Positions 35,828 to 48,203 of a DNA stretch of 64,000 bases are shown piece by piece. Numbering within the stretch: the stretch's first letter is position 1; the number at the start of each line of letters is the position of its first letter. The position numbers and the translations under genes are program-made. The notes below the pieces were generated by a model that saw only the letters and a program-made list of their open reading frames with translations, did no database searches and had not been told where the DNA came from. Source of the DNA: Eurosta solidaginis (lineage: Eukaryota > Arthropoda > Insecta > Diptera > Tephritidae); assembly GCF_040869045.1 (NCBI RefSeq), contig NC_090319.1:243219832-243283831 (forward strand). The letters run 5' to 3'.

Positions 35828-36852
35828 ACTAGCAGACCTGACAGACGTTGTTCTGCCCTAAATTTGGTCTATCTGCATACATTTTAATAAGCTTTTTCCG
35901 TCTAACTCTGCCCACTTTTTCCTAATCTTTTTATTCACTCCTCCCTCAGTCTTTTTCCTTTCATCTATCACCATACTCGTCTCATTCTATCTCTTTCTCA
36001 GTCTCCTTCTCTCTTTTCTCTTCTCTCAACTTTTTCTCATTCTTCTTCATCCCTTATTGCCAGTCCCAGAGGATGGTATGTATTTTGTTCCAGTCTCAGT
36101 CTCAGTCCCAGTCCTAGTCCTAATCCCAGTCTCAGCCCGTCTCTGGTGTACTTTCCGGAAAAAAGCATTTTTAATACTAATATAAGTAAATTTATATACC
36201 AAATTTCAGGCAAATCGAATAGGACGTCTGTAAATAGGTATGCGGGTATTATTATTAATTCATGTCTTTATTTCGGCTTCGCATGTATATTTATCAGTTT
36301 TGCCAAGTTGATGCGACTAAATCGAATATCACAATGAAAATTACTTTAAAGTTCCCAGCAACAGCTTTCGTTTGATATACATAAAACATACACATTATAG
36401 GGGTATCCAGGTCGATGTTTTGGCCTATATCTCGAGAACCTAGTCACCTAGTGGTGCAAAACTTACTCTGTACTAAAGCACACATCAACAGCTTCAATTT
36501 GATACCCATAATATAAAAACACATTCTAGGTGTATCCGGGTCTACGTTTTGGCCTATATCTCGAGACCCTAGTCACCAAGCGGCATAAAACTTACTCTTC
36601 TGTACTAAAGCACACATCAACAGCTTTCATTTGATATCCATATTCTATAAACACATTTCAGGGGTACCCGGGGCCATATTTTGGCCTATATCTCGAGACC
36701 CTAGTCACCGATTTGGGATTTCAAAATCAACTAGCCATCATCTGTCCTAGCCATGTATCTTTCCTAAAAATTTCATGGCAATCTTTCTATCCGTTCTCGA
36801 GTTATGGAGTGGCAATCAAAATGTACACTTCTTTTTATATATATAGAAGAAT
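35828..36852 (+). repeat. P-family repeat, copy 2
   Basis: Starts actagcagacctgacagacg and has the pyrimidine block, CAGTCC tract (36058-36140), the ccggaaaaaagcat box, three minisatellite phases (about 36410, 36539, 36671), and the family's 3' end: ccgttctcgagttatgg, then tttttatatatatagaag. Confidence 0.75.
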
Positions 36853-38400
36853 TTGGGAAAAAATTTATTTTTGTCGGACTTTTTAAAGTAACATAATAAA
36901 TATAAAACAATTTATATTATAAAAGTCACAATATTATAATTATGGGTGAAATTTGCTTAAGTCTTTACAATTTTTCATTGCGAAACTGAATTTGCGCAAG
37001 TCTTCGTTTTAGGAACTATTACAAAATTCGTTGCCACTATTTCCAACCTTTTCCGTATCAGTTATGCCCTAGTCTGTAGAAATTTTTTTCTATCAACGTA
37101 AATAGCATGTTCCAGTATAGAATTGGTGTTTATGCAGTACCTCAAGCGGTTTAGCGTCTATCGACTAAAGCTTGGATCACAAGAAGCTAAAACGTATTAT
37201 TACTATATGTATGTATATGTTTCAGGCAAGAACTGGATTCGAAAGAAATTTGTTTCGGGTTTCAAAAATGTGCTCGTGATTTGACAGCTTTTGAATCGAA
37301 TTTCCTTTTGATTTGGGCTAAAGAATATGAACCCAGCCTTCAATATGGGTTCGTCGTTTTTGGGATACGTCAATGATCGGGAGTGCGCGTAGACTCACCA
37401 TACCCTCGTGTCTCAGCCTACAGTTCGAAATAGCCCTACTTGTGTCATGCATACATTTTTAAAGCGATTTGCATCGAATTTGGTACCGATTGCTCGAGAA
37501 CGGTTGTAGATAGAGTCGTGAAGTTTGGTTTGCGTTTTCGATATTAAAATAAGAACAAATATTACAAAAAATAACAAAAATCGGTTAATAACGACACCCA
37601 GTATCTTATATATATGTGTCCCATAAGGTATTCGTAGCCTTAGTCGGCGTTGTCTTACCCATTTCTCAAATTTGTCTATTAGACTTGTACTCTAAAATTT
37701 TAACATAACATCTATAAATTACAGAGATATCATGATACCTGTGGCTCCAACATGCTTTTTTATATTTTTATATAGAAAGTGGACATGGTTATCTTCGTAT
37801 TTTTGTGGGTTTTGTTGGAACAGATCAATCTTAAATATGGAATCTGCACACCAAATTTCGCAATTTTACATTTAACCGTTCTGAAGATATCGCCAGCGAA
37901 AGCAGATGAAAATTTATATTAATAAGTAGGCGCTTCCAAGCCCATTTTTTGTTTATTGCGTTAGCTGCATTTAGTCAACCTACACGTCAAGTTTGAAGCT
38001 AATAGCTCAATTAGGCATCAGAATATAAATAAATCAACTGTCAGGAAATAATTGATTTAAAAAAAGTGGTCGTGGTTTAATACCGATTATGCATTCCAAC
38101 GACGGTTGAGCTCGATCTGGATAATGCAACAAATTTAACTTTTACTTGTCCATGTTAATGTTAAGCATTGGTGCTACAAGTCACAAACTATCTCTTCAAA
38201 TATTCAGCGAAGCAAACTCATAGTATTTTTCATAGAGTCATATTCTAACTCGAAATCTAATTATTTTATTTATTGTAACATAAATCGAAAAACCAAATTT
38301 TTTTAGGACTTTAAATGTGATTTCTTAAAAATCAAATAATTATTATTACACCCAAAATAATAAGTATAATTTTAAAGTATTATAAATATAACTATTTTTG
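36853..38400. other. Decayed repeat sequence, no gene
   Basis: Contains faint DINE-like boxes (gtggacatggttatc, aaaagtggtcgtggtt, gaagatatcgcc) between about 37460 and 38110, too diverged to delimit. No coding region recognised. Confidence 0.4.
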
Positions 38401-38404
38401 TGAT

Positions 38405-38530
38405 AGCTGTGATAGTTGAGTGGTTATAGCAGCGACGCCTAAACGTTGCTGATAAAGGAATTTAGCAGCTCCCGAAATGGATCTATACAACGAGCTTTGG
38501 CAGTTGTATAAATTTTTTCTTTCTTCTATT
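38405..38530 (+). mobile_element. tRNA-derived SINE, type 2
   Basis: gatagttgagtggttatagc resembles the A-box region of serine/leucine tRNAs (GAGTGGTTA). It is followed by a variable region and agctcccgaaatggatctat...cgagctttggcagttgtata, then T-rich sequence. It does not fold into an intact tRNA that I can see, so I call a retroposon, not a tRNA gene. Confidence 0.55.
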
Positions 38531-38589
38531 CTAATTTAAAATTTTTTCAATTAAGAAAAAATATATCATAGAAACAATAATGATAAAAT

Positions 38590-38665
38590 AATTATTGGTA
38601 GGCCTTGAGCTCGATTCAAACCCGCGATCTTACAAATCAGTAGGCCGATATAACAAGAAAAATCA
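38590..38665 (-). repeat. tRNA-like retroposon fragment
   Basis: The minus strand reads gcgggtttgaatcgagctc, a good B-box match (GGTTTGAATC), preceded by sequence that could be a decayed A-box region. Probably the head of an old SINE. Confidence 0.35.
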
Positions 38666-38977
38666 CTTTTTTCATTTATCTAGAAACTAATTATGAGTTA
38701 CTTATTTTGTTTTTGTTTGGAACTACTCAGTTGAAATTGCAAAAGTTTTGCTGAAATATTGAAGAATTATATTTATAAGAAAATATTTGATCAATAAAAA
38801 GTGAGCATCGCTATAAACCAGTTATAATGTAATGACTACTAATGGTAATGATTAACCGTTCAATTGATTGTTTTCTTTAAAAGCAATTTAATGATTACTT
38901 GCTATTATTTTCTATATTTTATGATTACTTTCCAATTGATTAAAAAAATAATTAAAAAAATCATGATTTTTTAACAT

Positions 38978-39077
38978 TATTGAAAAAAATCAAAAATAAT
39001 TAAAAGTAATCAAAAAAGGCTTTTTCGTTATTGAAAAAAAATCAAAAATAATTTAAAGTAATCAAAAAAGGATTTTG
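38978..39077. repeat. 50-bp direct duplication, AT-rich
   Basis: ttattgaaaaaaatcaaaaa...caaaaaaggctttttcg at 38978 is repeated with small changes at 39028, period 50 bp. Confidence 0.7.
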
Positions 39078-39321
39078 CAAAAAGGCACACACTTTTACAG
39101 AGCTTTATCATAAAGAAGCATTATCTTTTGAACGCCTTCGGATTATTAATACTGAGATCAGGCCGAGTCTTTTAGGACGCGTATTACCTGTTGTTGTTGT
39201 AGCAGTGCTTCGCCCCATCCAATAGGTGCGACCGATCAAATGTCATCAATGTCCTTTAACGGGAATCCAAGGAAACCTGCTGTTTCAACAGCCATAATGA
39301 GAGGGGTATTAGAGGCGTTGG

Positions 39322-41410
39322 TTACACAATACAATTGAAGAGATGGTTGGTGTCATGTGGGGACACATTGCAAGCAGGACATACATTATGTATGTCGGGG
39401 TTGATTCTGGATGGGTAAGAGTTTAACCTGTTACAGTACCAAGATCGAAGTTGAGCTTGAGTGACGCGCGTTTCTCTAGGGGGAGTTCGTTCCTCCTCTG
39501 CTAGTTCTGGGTATTTTTCTTTAAGTACTGGATTCTCCGGGCAATTCCTGCCATAGAGGTCCGACGCCTGTTTGTGGATATCACTGATTACCTGCTTGTG
39601 CTTTTTTGCTTCATACGTCTGTGCTCTTAGGTGCCGTATTTCTTCATAATGCTTACGGAGATGACCCCTTAAGCCCCTGGGCAGTACAGCCTCATCAATC
39701 AGATGTTTGTTGGGATGCCCAGGTTTCTGGGTATTCAACAGAAACTGTTTGATTAGCATTTCATTTATCTGCCTAATTGGGAGTACTCTCGCCTCATTAT
39801 GTAAATGGTGTTCTGGGGACATAAGAAGACAGCGCGTAGCGGTTCTGAGGGCAGTGAGTAAGTTTTAGGTTTGGCGACCATATCGGGGACGCTTAGCATG
39901 CAATCGGCCGGCCAATTGCTTTGAAAGTTGTAATGAGCGTTTATTTATCTTTACCCCAAGTGCTGCCGGCAAGAGATTTGAGGTTTTTATTACGGCTCTG
40001 GATTTTGGGAACAATTGCGGCTGCATGCTCTCCAAAATGTATATCCTGATCGAACGTTATACCCAAGGTTTTAGGGTGTAAGACAGTCGGTAGCGTGGTG
40101 CGATCGACGTCGATATTCAATATGGTCGACAATTGGCGCGTCCATGTTGCATATAAGGTTGCCGATGATTTAGTCGGTGACAATGTCAAGTTTCGCGAGG
40201 CGAAGAAACTGGAGAAATCAGGGAGATAGCTGCTCATTTTGTTACAAAGCTCATTGATCTGTTGGCCTGGGACTGTGGCCATTATTACGCAGTCACCTTT
40301 TGAGACTTGGCAGAAGGGAAGACCCTTCCAGGTCTTGTAGTAACGTGCCGTGGTTGACCGTATCAAAAGTTTTTGATAGGTTCAATGCAACGAGTACTGT
40401 GATATGGTGGGGGTTTTGATTTAATCCGCAATTTATCTGAGTGCCAATGGCATTTAGCGCGGTGGTAGGAAGCCTTGTTGCTGATGGGCTAGTTGCAAAT
40501 TTGCATTAAAGTAGGGAAGCAGAATGGTTTCAAGTGTCTATGCTAATGGCGATAGAAGGGATACCGACCACAAGAATATCCTATGTTAACTGGTTTCCCA
40601 GGCTTTAGTAGCGGAACCACCTTGGCCATTTTCCATTTTTCGGGGATGACGAAGGTGGAAAGGGACAAGTTGAAGCCATGCGCTAGATAATTAAATCCCT
40701 TTTTTCCTTGGTTGTTAAGCATCGGCATGGCTATGCCGTCTGGTCCCACTGCTTTAGATGGCTTAGCATGAACGATGGCATGCTCAACCTCTTTGGCGGT
40801 GATGGTAATCGGGGACGCGCTGTATTTATGTTTGTGTTCGCGTATGTTGACCCGCCATCTAACTTTGTCAACCGTATAATGCATTATATATTGTCGGCAA
40901 AAGGCGCTCGCGCATTTTTTCGCATCCAACAGCACTTTATCGCCAAGGCGATGGAGATTTTGTCATTGTGCTTAGACGGATTCGATAAGGACTTTACGGT
41001 GGACCAGAGCTTACCTACACCGGCAGAGATGTTACAATTCTTTAAATTCTCCTCCCTTCTCCCGCTTGTGTTAATCCACAAGCAATCTAATGCGTTGGTT
41101 TATATCCCTTATTTGGGGGTCGCCGAGGTCGTGCTGTTTTATATGGTCAGGTTCTCTCGTTAAATTTGCGGCCTCCGCCGTAAAATGAGGCCGGATTTCC
41201 GGAATTCTTCCCGCGGCAATAAAACAAGCCGAGGCGGACTCAATGAACTTGCGGAAAGCACGTTCCCCTCGGCGGACATCAGTCGGAACAGGGAGGGCAG
41301 CAAAGCTATTGTTTGTAAAGGATTTGTAGTCATCCACTTTCCTTTCTTAAAGTTAACGAAAGTGCGGTTCTCAGTAATGATGAGGTCGGCCGATCGCAGT
41401 ATACTAGTCC
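39322..41410 (-). pseudogene. RT and C-terminal region of LINE copy a
   Basis: Fragments in several frames: an RT N-terminal part (about 40540-41337) with KPSKAVGPDGIAMPML and IPEKWKMAKVVPLLKPGKP; a thumb region (39941-40366) with LNIDVDRTTLPTVLHPKTLG; and the C-terminal domain (39322-39822), ending in the Cys/His cluster CPACNVSPHDTNHLFNC. The catalytic YADD box is deleted, and frameshifts separate the pieces. In an intact element this protein would carry out target-primed reverse transcription. Confidence 0.8.
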
Positions 41411-41974
41411 TGCGCTTACGATGGATAGATCTGGCGAACTACGACAGCTTCCTGCCATACGAGTGGGGGCGACACCGTTTATTGGGCAGACAGATGGGCC
41501 ATGACGTTCTACGACACTGTCCCTGCGACCGAAGCACAGTGGTGGGTTCCATAGGCCAAAAATAAAAAAATCAATGTGAAAAGTTTGTTACCAAATATTT
41601 AAAATGTATATTTGTTTTTGTTGTATTCGAACTGTTCTCTTTAAGAATAGCTTCAAAAAATGAGGTTACGGTGTTAGTTGGTTTTTGCAGTGTGAGCAAG
41701 TTAAAAATAAAGTGCAAATTTAAGCTATTTAAAAATACATAAAATATCATTTTATTGAAATAAATAAGAATGAATATTGAATTCAAAGATATTTGCTTCA
41801 TTTTGCTATAACTTAGTGTCTTTAGCTTGTTGTGTTTTTTGTTTTTTTTTTTTTGTTATTTAAAATTTCAACAGTGCCTTTATTAGTGTTTAATTGCAAA
41901 AATATTTCATTTTCAGCTAAATTTTAGTTGGGTTACTCACCGACCCTCACATTGAGACTTATATCTTAATACTA

Positions 41975-42568
41975 GTCAAAGTTTTATGATTCTGCTGCCA
42001 CTTTCTGCCACTAACTATGTTGCCGTCGCTGAGACCAGAACATGTAGGAAAGTGGCACCGTCCAAGAAAGGGGCTTCTTTGGGCAGATGTCACAAAAATA
42101 TATATTCTGTGCTGATAAACGGTGCAAAAATTGGTAGGAACTAAAAATCTGATTCCCCGACCTACTCGATTACTAGTGCCGGAAAGAGGGGGAGAAGAAG
42201 ACGGGGGCGGCCGATGCTCGTTATTGTTACCGACTGTACTACGGAGATCGTAGTTATGAGTAGGAGCGGCCATATGAGCTGGTGGCGCCATGGGGCGCGA
42301 TCATCAGCGGGTACTTGTTGTGGCTTGCTGAGCAGCAGGGCTGCTGGAAGGTAGTGGGCAGCCTACGGGACGCCCTTGGGCGTGAACAGGAAGGAGCTAC
42401 AAAAGATTTATAAAAGTTACGAGGACGTCGGGCTTTGGGGTCTGCCCAGAAAAATCTGTCCGATGCAATCATCCCTTGTACGTGACACACTGACAAGAGT
42501 GTGACCATCCTAAAAAGATTCTTTTCCGACATACGCAGCAAAACCATTTCTCAGGACCGTGGTCAGGT
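41975..42568 (-). pseudogene. N-terminal (PHD-like) remnant of LINE copy a
   Basis: The minus strand shows ARRPRNFYKSFVAP and CSRPRASRR, matching the region downstream of the Cys/His cluster in copy b (RRPRNFYKCFVAP). The cluster itself is present but frameshifted. The 2A-like motif of copy b is not retained because the match stops first. Confidence 0.65.
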
Positions 42569-42739
42569 TTAGGACACTTACACACATGTCAGACGTGATT
42601 GTCTGAAAAACCGTCAAGATAGGTCATTTATATTACAAAATTCCCATAGCACCGTTTGTTCAGATATAGAGTTTTACGTAATTTCTTCCTTATTTTACAG
42701 TTAGAAGCTTTCACAGGATTTTTACATTTAAGGCATACA

Positions 42740-42920
42740 TTTTTGTCAGAAAAAATCGTTAATTTACATGATATTCATCCCATACAACTACTCTCCCTTC
42801 CCCTCTCTCCCCCTTTCCCTTACCTTTTTATTCACTCTTCCCTCTGCTTTTCTTTTTGCTGCGTCTCTTTCTCCTTTCCGTCTTTTCCCTCACTTTTTTC
42901 CGCTCTATTTATCCATATCT
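42740..42920 (+). repeat. P-family repeat, copy 3, left part
   Basis: Pyrimidine-rich block with cctttttattcactcttccc, matching copies 1, 2 and 4, cut by the R1 element. The last 15 bp, tatttatccatatct (42906-42920), are the target duplication. The family's actagcagacc head is not visible here. Confidence 0.6.
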
Positions 42921-42936
42921 TTTTTTTTTTTTTTTG

Positions 42937-43152
42937 TTTTGCGGGGAGGCTGAAAAATGCCTAAGGCACCATAATTGCTGCCGTCGCAGCAACCGTGTGT
43001 CCGTAGACTAAAAAACAGCGCCGTTCTGGAACCGTCGCCCACCCCGGCACCACTTTCGCATTAATTCAGGGTGGCGTTCCATATTTCTCATTTTTTAAGA
43101 GCCTACTGTTGTCCCTGCGTCCAGGTTCCCGCTATTTGCTCTGAGTGTTCAT
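42937..43152 (-). other. R1-type LINE 3' UTR
   Basis: About 215 bp between the ORF2 stop and the poly-A run. GC-richer than its surroundings and unrelated to the 3' regions of the other LINEs in the window. Confidence 0.7.
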
Positions 43153-44863
43153 TTAATCGCCACTGCTTCGCATGCGCATTTCTCTGCGCTCCCTCTCAGC
43201 ATCCATCAGGCGTTTCATTACAATAAATGCCATTTTGCTCACTACAGTCCAGCACTCTTTCCTGTTGCACATATGTGATACTAAATTTCTCGTGGTAGGT
43301 TCCTCCCCAAAGACTCCATGCAAGGTGAGTCTTTCTTCGTGGAAACGGAGGCAGTGGAACATGACGTGTTCTGCGTTTTCTAACTCCGTGGTACACATTG
43401 GGCAATGAGGATCTTCCTCTATCCTACGCTTCCATAAATACTCTTTGAAACCGCCATGTCCACTCATTATCTGCGTGAGATGGTAGTTCACTTCGCCGTG
43501 CTTCCGCTCATTCCATTGAGCAACGTTCCAAACTAGTGTGAAAGTCCAATGCCCTTTACTAGAGGCCTCCCACCGTTCTTGCCACTTAGCTATTGTTTGT
43601 GTCCCAGCTCTTTTCTTGTCTTCTTCAGATGGTCGCTCGATATTAGTGTTATACAGATCGGCCATTTCGCTTGCCAGTAAGTCCACTGGGATTTTCCGGG
43701 TTAGAACCAGGACCGCGTCGTCGGACACCGTCCGATAAGCACTTGCTATTCTTAAAGAAGCAAGTCGGTACGCTGCTAATATATATTTTTGATGGGTCTG
43801 TTTAGATCCATACCACACTGGTGCTGCGTATAGTATTATTGAGCTGGTTACTGTGGACAATAGCTGACGTGTAGCTTCGCTCAGACCACCAATGTTAGGC
43901 ATTATTCGCATAAGTGATCCATTAACTTTGGTAATTTTCTCCCCCACCAATCTGAAGTGCTCTTTGAAAGTTAACTTAGAATCAATGTGCACTCCTAAGT
44001 ATTTTAAGGAATCCCTTGAGGTGATTTGGTGATCCCCGACAGTTAAGACTAACTCGTTCGCCGACCGTTTGGAGCTTACTAATACCACTTCCGTCTTTTG
44101 GCTAGCCAACTCCAGTCCCGTATTGGTCAGCCATTCCTTTATTCTTGCTACGGCATCATTACATAATGCTTGAAGCAGGTCCAGTTTCTTGGCCACTACT
44201 ACCACTGCAATATCATCAGCATATCCCACAATTTGCGTGTTTTCTGGTAAATCAATCTTTAGCATACATTACATTCCAAAGCGTTGGACCAAGAACAGAT
44301 CCCTGTGGGACGCGTCCTGTGATTTTGTACTCTTTTGCTCCTTGATCCGTGTCAAAAAGAAGTACTCTGTCTTTAAGATAGCTACCTGTTATTCTGCGTA
44401 GGTAAGCTGGAGTGCCGAAGCTTTGCAGCGCTTCCATTATCTGCATCCAGTTCGCAGTGTTAAAAGCATTCTTGATGTCCAACATAATCAGTGCACAGAA
44501 CCTCCTTTTATTTTGGCCTCCAGAGATAGCTTCTCTAGCTATATTGACGACTGTTTGTATTGCATCTACGGTGGATCTTGATTTGCGAAATCCATATTGA
44601 CTATTCGATAAGCCACCTGGTCTTTCTAGAATCAGCTGTAGGCGCTCACTAATTATACGCTCTAAAATCTTCCCTAGGGAATCCAGCATACAAAGTGGCC
44701 TATATGAGGATGGTTAGTCCGGCTGTTTACCACGTTTCAGCAACAGGACAAGTCTTTGTCGTTTCCACGGGCGAGGGAACACGCCTTCTTGCATGCAGGC
44801 ATTAAAAAAATCAGTAAATAATGTAGCCCTAGTTGTAATCGCGGCTTTAAGAGCTATGTTTGG
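43153..44863 (-). pseudogene. R1 ORF2, 3' part: reverse transcriptase and C-terminal domain
   Basis: Continuation of ORF2 beyond the LINE b insertion. The RT reads ...PNIALKAAITT, then FRKSRSTVDAIQTVV, the catalytic ALIMLDIKNAFNTA and GRVPQGSVLGPTLWNVMY. A frameshift, apparently a small deletion near 44265, breaks the frame before IVGYADDIAVVV, which keeps the YADD box. The long 3' frame (43153-44265) continues through the thumb (DSLKYLGVHIDSKLTF) to ITQIMSGHGGFKEYL-like sequence (here LTQIMSGHGGFKEYLWKR) and the cluster CPMCTTELENAEHVMFHC, typical of R1-clade C-termini. A second defect is an in-frame TAA near 44724. Confidence 0.85.
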
Positions 44864-44876
44864 TACTTCGTCGGGT
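44864..44876. repeat. LINE b target-site duplication, left copy
   Basis: tacttcgtcgggt, identical to 54135-54147. It is R1 RT coding sequence (the PDEV part of the GPDEVPNIAL motif on the minus strand), so its duplication proves insertion of LINE b into R1. Confidence 0.95.
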
Positions 44877-44929
44877 TTTTGTTGTTGTTGTTGTAGCAGT
44901 GCTTCGCCCCACCTAACAGACGCGACCGA

Positions 44930-46810
44930 TCACAAACTGTCATCAATATCCTCTAACGGGAGTCCAAGGAAACTTGCTGTTTCAACAGGGGTGGACCATA
45001 GGGAAAGGGGTGTTAGAGGCGTTGGTTCCACATTACAATTAAAGAGATGGTTGGTGTCATGTGGGGACACATTGCAAGCGGGGCATACATTTTGTATGTC
45101 GGAGTTGATTCTGGATAGGTAAGAGTATAACCTGTTACAGTATCCAGAACGAAGTTGAGCCAGAGTGACACGCGTTTCCCTGGGGAGTATGCGTTCCTCT
45201 TCCGCAAGTTTTGGGTACTTTATTTTGAGTACTGGATTCACCGGGCAATTCCCGGCACAAATGTCCGACGCCTGTTTGTGGAGTTCACCAAGGACCTGCT
45301 TGTGTTTTTTCGCTTCATACGGCTGGGTTCTCAGGTGCCGTATTTCCTCAAAATGCTTACGGAGATGACTCCTTAAGCCCCTAGGCGGTGCTGGCTCGTC
45401 AATCAGATGTCTGTTGGGATGCCCAGGTTTCTGCGTATTCAACAGGAACTGTTTGGTAAGCATCTCGTTTCTTTCCCTGATGGGGAGTATTCTCGCCTCA
45501 TTATGCAGATGGTGTTCTGGGGACATAAGAAGACAGCCCGTGGCAATTCTGAGAGCAGTATTTTGGCAGGCCTGTAGCTTCTTCCAGTGGGTAATTTTTA
45601 GGCTTGGCGACCATATGGGTGACGCGTAGCACGTAATCGGCTGGATAATTGCTTTGTATGTAGTCATGAGCGTTCCTTTGTCTTTTCCCCAGGTACTGCC
45701 AGCAAGGGATTTGAGGATTTTGTTACGGCTCTGAATTCTCGGAACAATTGCGGCTGCGTGCTCACCAAAATGTAGATCCTGGTCCAACGTAAGATTTTGG
45801 GGTGTAGGACAGTCGGTAGCGTAGAGCCATCGACGTGGATGTTCAAAATGGTCGACATTTGGGACGTCCATGTTGTAAATAAGATCGCGGAAGATTTAGT
45901 CGGTGATAATGCCAGGTTTCGCGAGGCGAAAAAACTGGTGAGATCAGGGAGGTAGCCTTTATTTTATTGCATAACTCATCGATCTGTGGGCCTTGGGCTG
46001 AGGCCATTACTGTGCAGTCATCGGCGTAGGAAACGATTGTGACTCCTTCCGGTGGTGAAGGTAGCTTAGATATGTAGAAATTAAACAAAAGTGGGGATAG
46101 GACACCACCCTGTGGCACCCCTTGTTTAATTCTCCTTGGCTTTGGTGTTTCGTTTCTAAATAGAACCGATGCCTGCCGACCACCCAGATAATTTGCGGTC
46201 CACCTTTTTAGACATGGGTGAAGGGTAGACCATTCCAGGCCTTGCAGTAACGAGCCATGGTTGACCGTATCAAAAGCTTTTTATAGGTCTAGCGCTACGA
46301 GTACTGTTCTATGGTGGGGGTTTTGATTTAAACCGCAATTTATCTAAGTGCTAATGGCATTTAGCGCGGAGGTAGTGCTATGGAGTTTTCTGAAGCCATG
46401 CTGATGGGAGGCTAGCTGCAAATTTGCTTGGAAATAAGGGAGCAAAATGGCTTCGAGCGTCTTTGCTACTGGCGATAGGAGAGATATCGGACGATACGAA
46501 TCTCCTATGTTAGCTGGTTTACCAGGCTTTAGTAGCGGGACCACCTTGGCCATTTTCCATTTCTCGGGTATGACAAAGGTGGAAAGAGACAGGTTGAAGA
46601 CCTGCGCTAAATATTTGAAACTCTCTTTCCCTAGGCTTTTAAGCATCGGCATGGCTATGCCGTCTGGGCCCACTGCTTTGGATGGTTTAGCGTGACCAAT
46701 GGCGTCCTCAACCTCTTTAGCGGTGATGGTGATTGGTGACGCGCTGAATTTGTGTTTATGTGCGTGTCTGTTGGCCCTCCGTCTATCTTTGTCGACCGTA
46801 GAATGCATTA
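44930..46810 (-). pseudogene. LINE b reverse transcriptase and C-terminal domain
   Basis: The RT fingers frame (46344-46808) has KPSKAVGPDGIAMPMLKSLG, SYRPISLLSPVAKTLE and HQHGFRKLHSTTSAL. Frameshifts lead to the palm frame (45843-46118) with PQGGVLSPLLFNFYIS and the intact YADD box (IVSYADDCTVMA). The long 3' frame (44930-45871) has the thumb (FGEHAAAIVPRIQSRNKILK), the region shared with copy a, and the terminal cluster CPACNVSPHDTNHLFNC. It is much better preserved than copy a but still has frameshifts, so inactive. Confidence 0.85.
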
Positions 46811-46814
46811 TATA

Positions 46815-47093
46815 TGTGGTGCCTCTTATTTTAATGAATAAGAAACACTTATTTTAATTTGGAATGTTGAGCATTTATATGCGTTTACAAAAATAATTAA
46901 TACAAATTACAAAATCAACAATTATTTGAATATTTAAATCTGTATATGTCGATACTTGTTTTATAACTCAACTTTTTATTTTTTCATTATTTCAATATTT
47001 TATTACAAAAGAATATGTTTCTGTGTTCAATCTGGATACAGTAAAATACAGTAGAATGGATTAAAGTATTTAGTACCTTAACCCATTCCCACA
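46815..47093 (-). repeat. Gypsy 3' LTR (left)
   Basis: tgtggtgcctcttatt... to ...acccattcccaca. I count four differences from the other LTR (around 46866, 46878, 46912 and 46927), all base substitutions in 279 bp, about 1.4%. Confidence 0.95.
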
Positions 47094-48203
47094 TTCGGCT
47101 GTCCTGACAAGGCATTCGACCCGAATGCTGCGCTCCATTTTTTAATATTCTCAGCCACAACATAAGTTCTACGTGGGCCTTCAGTGTCCCCAACTTTCTC
47201 TACCGAATACCTACCATGATTAAACTTTTCAATTATTTTATAGGGACCTAAAAATTTTGGTTTTAATTTTAACCCAGTTCCAAACTGAGTCCTCTTAATT
47301 GCAACCAACTCCCCTGGCAAGTATATCGTTTCAGCAACTCTTCTCTTGTTGAAAGATTTCCTATTTTCTATTTGAATTTTCTGTATGTTATCCCTAGCTT
47401 CGTCTCTTATTTCATCGCGGTCTTTTGCTAATTCCTGCACATTTTCCTTATGTCCGGACTTTCGCTTATCCTCATTTCGATGCCTGTCAACAACTTAAAA
47501 GGGGTAAATTTTGTACTACGCGGAGGTGTATTATTCATTGTTTGTTGAACTCGCTCAACATACTTATACCAACTTTTTGGGTTCTCGGAACACAGTTTTG
47601 CTAGCATTGGAACAATGATTTTATGTATCCGCTCTACCTGACCGTTTCCACGTGGAACTCCTGTTGCAATTAACATATGTTGAATCATTTCTCTCTTGCA
47701 ATAGTCCTCAAATATTTGTGCTGTAAATGCAGTACCTCTGTCTGTTATTATTCTTTCAGGGTTGCCAAAAACACAAGCCTGCTTTTGCAATTTGTCTATA
47801 ACCTCTACTGCCCCTACACTCTTCGTTGGATAAAGCCATACAATTTTCGAAAAAGCATCTACTATTACCAAAATATAATTATAATGTTTTGGGGTTTTAT
47901 CTAAGGGTCCCACATGATCAATATGATATGTATTAAGTGGTCTGTTCGTTTTATCTATAGGATTAAGGAAACCTTCTTTTCTGCCTGCTTTTGCTTCAAT
48001 GACAATACACTCAACACAAGTCTTTACTATTACTGCTACTTTTATATTTATATTTGGAATGTGAAAGTACTTTTCGATTATTTCTTGCGTTTTCTTTATA
48101 CCAAAATGACCCTGACGATGTGCAATTTTTATAATCTCCTCTTCCATAACTGCTGGTACTACCAAAAGTTCCTTGGCTGGATCTTTGTATAAAATATCAT
48201 ACT
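47094..48203 (-). pseudogene. Gypsy integrase
   Basis: The main frame (47428-48165) begins with an HHCC zinc-binding region (AHRQGHFG ... CVEC). The catalytic core follows with D (YHIDHVGPL), D (IITDRGTAF) and E (NGQVERIHK), the DDE triad in expected order. A one-base frameshift near 47432 leads to the frame 47096-47440, with the C-terminal GPY/F-like module (KFLGPYKIIEKF). It is joined to RNase H through a frameshift in a T-run near 48206. Apart from the frameshifts the triad is intact. In the family it inserts the cDNA into the host genome. Confidence 0.85.

Larger units (their letters stand above)
39186..42568 (-). mobile_element. CR1/Jockey-group LINE, copy a (heavily deleted)
   Basis: Same family as copy b (44877-54134). 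Its 3' end is a (CAA)n tail (complement of ttgttgttg at 39189) followed on the minus strand by the family C-terminus. The match to copy b ends at about 42568, so the 5' end is missing. Inside, about 160 bp around the RT YADD box are gone (near 40290), and most of the endonuclease is replaced by about 0.4 kb of unrelated AT-rich sequence (about 41565-41975). No convincing target duplication was found. Confidence 0.8.

Noticed and set aside
38405..38480. Possible functional tRNA gene
   Set aside because: GAGTGGTTA looks tRNA-like, but I could not place a complete acceptor stem or a good B box at the right distance; a SINE fits better.
39176..42580. tttaggac on both sides of LINE copy a as a target duplication
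   Set aside because: The left copy is separated from the LINE tail by about 12 bp and the similarity does not extend; too short to support.
42656..42964. Phe/Ser-rich frame across the R1 3' junction
   Set aside because: Runs through a pyrimidine tract and the poly-T of the R1 tail, so it is a chance frame.
47094..47110. Polypurine tract of the gypsy element
   Set aside because: On the minus strand the bases before the 3' LTR (GACAGCCGAA) are not a clear purine run, so no site is annotated.
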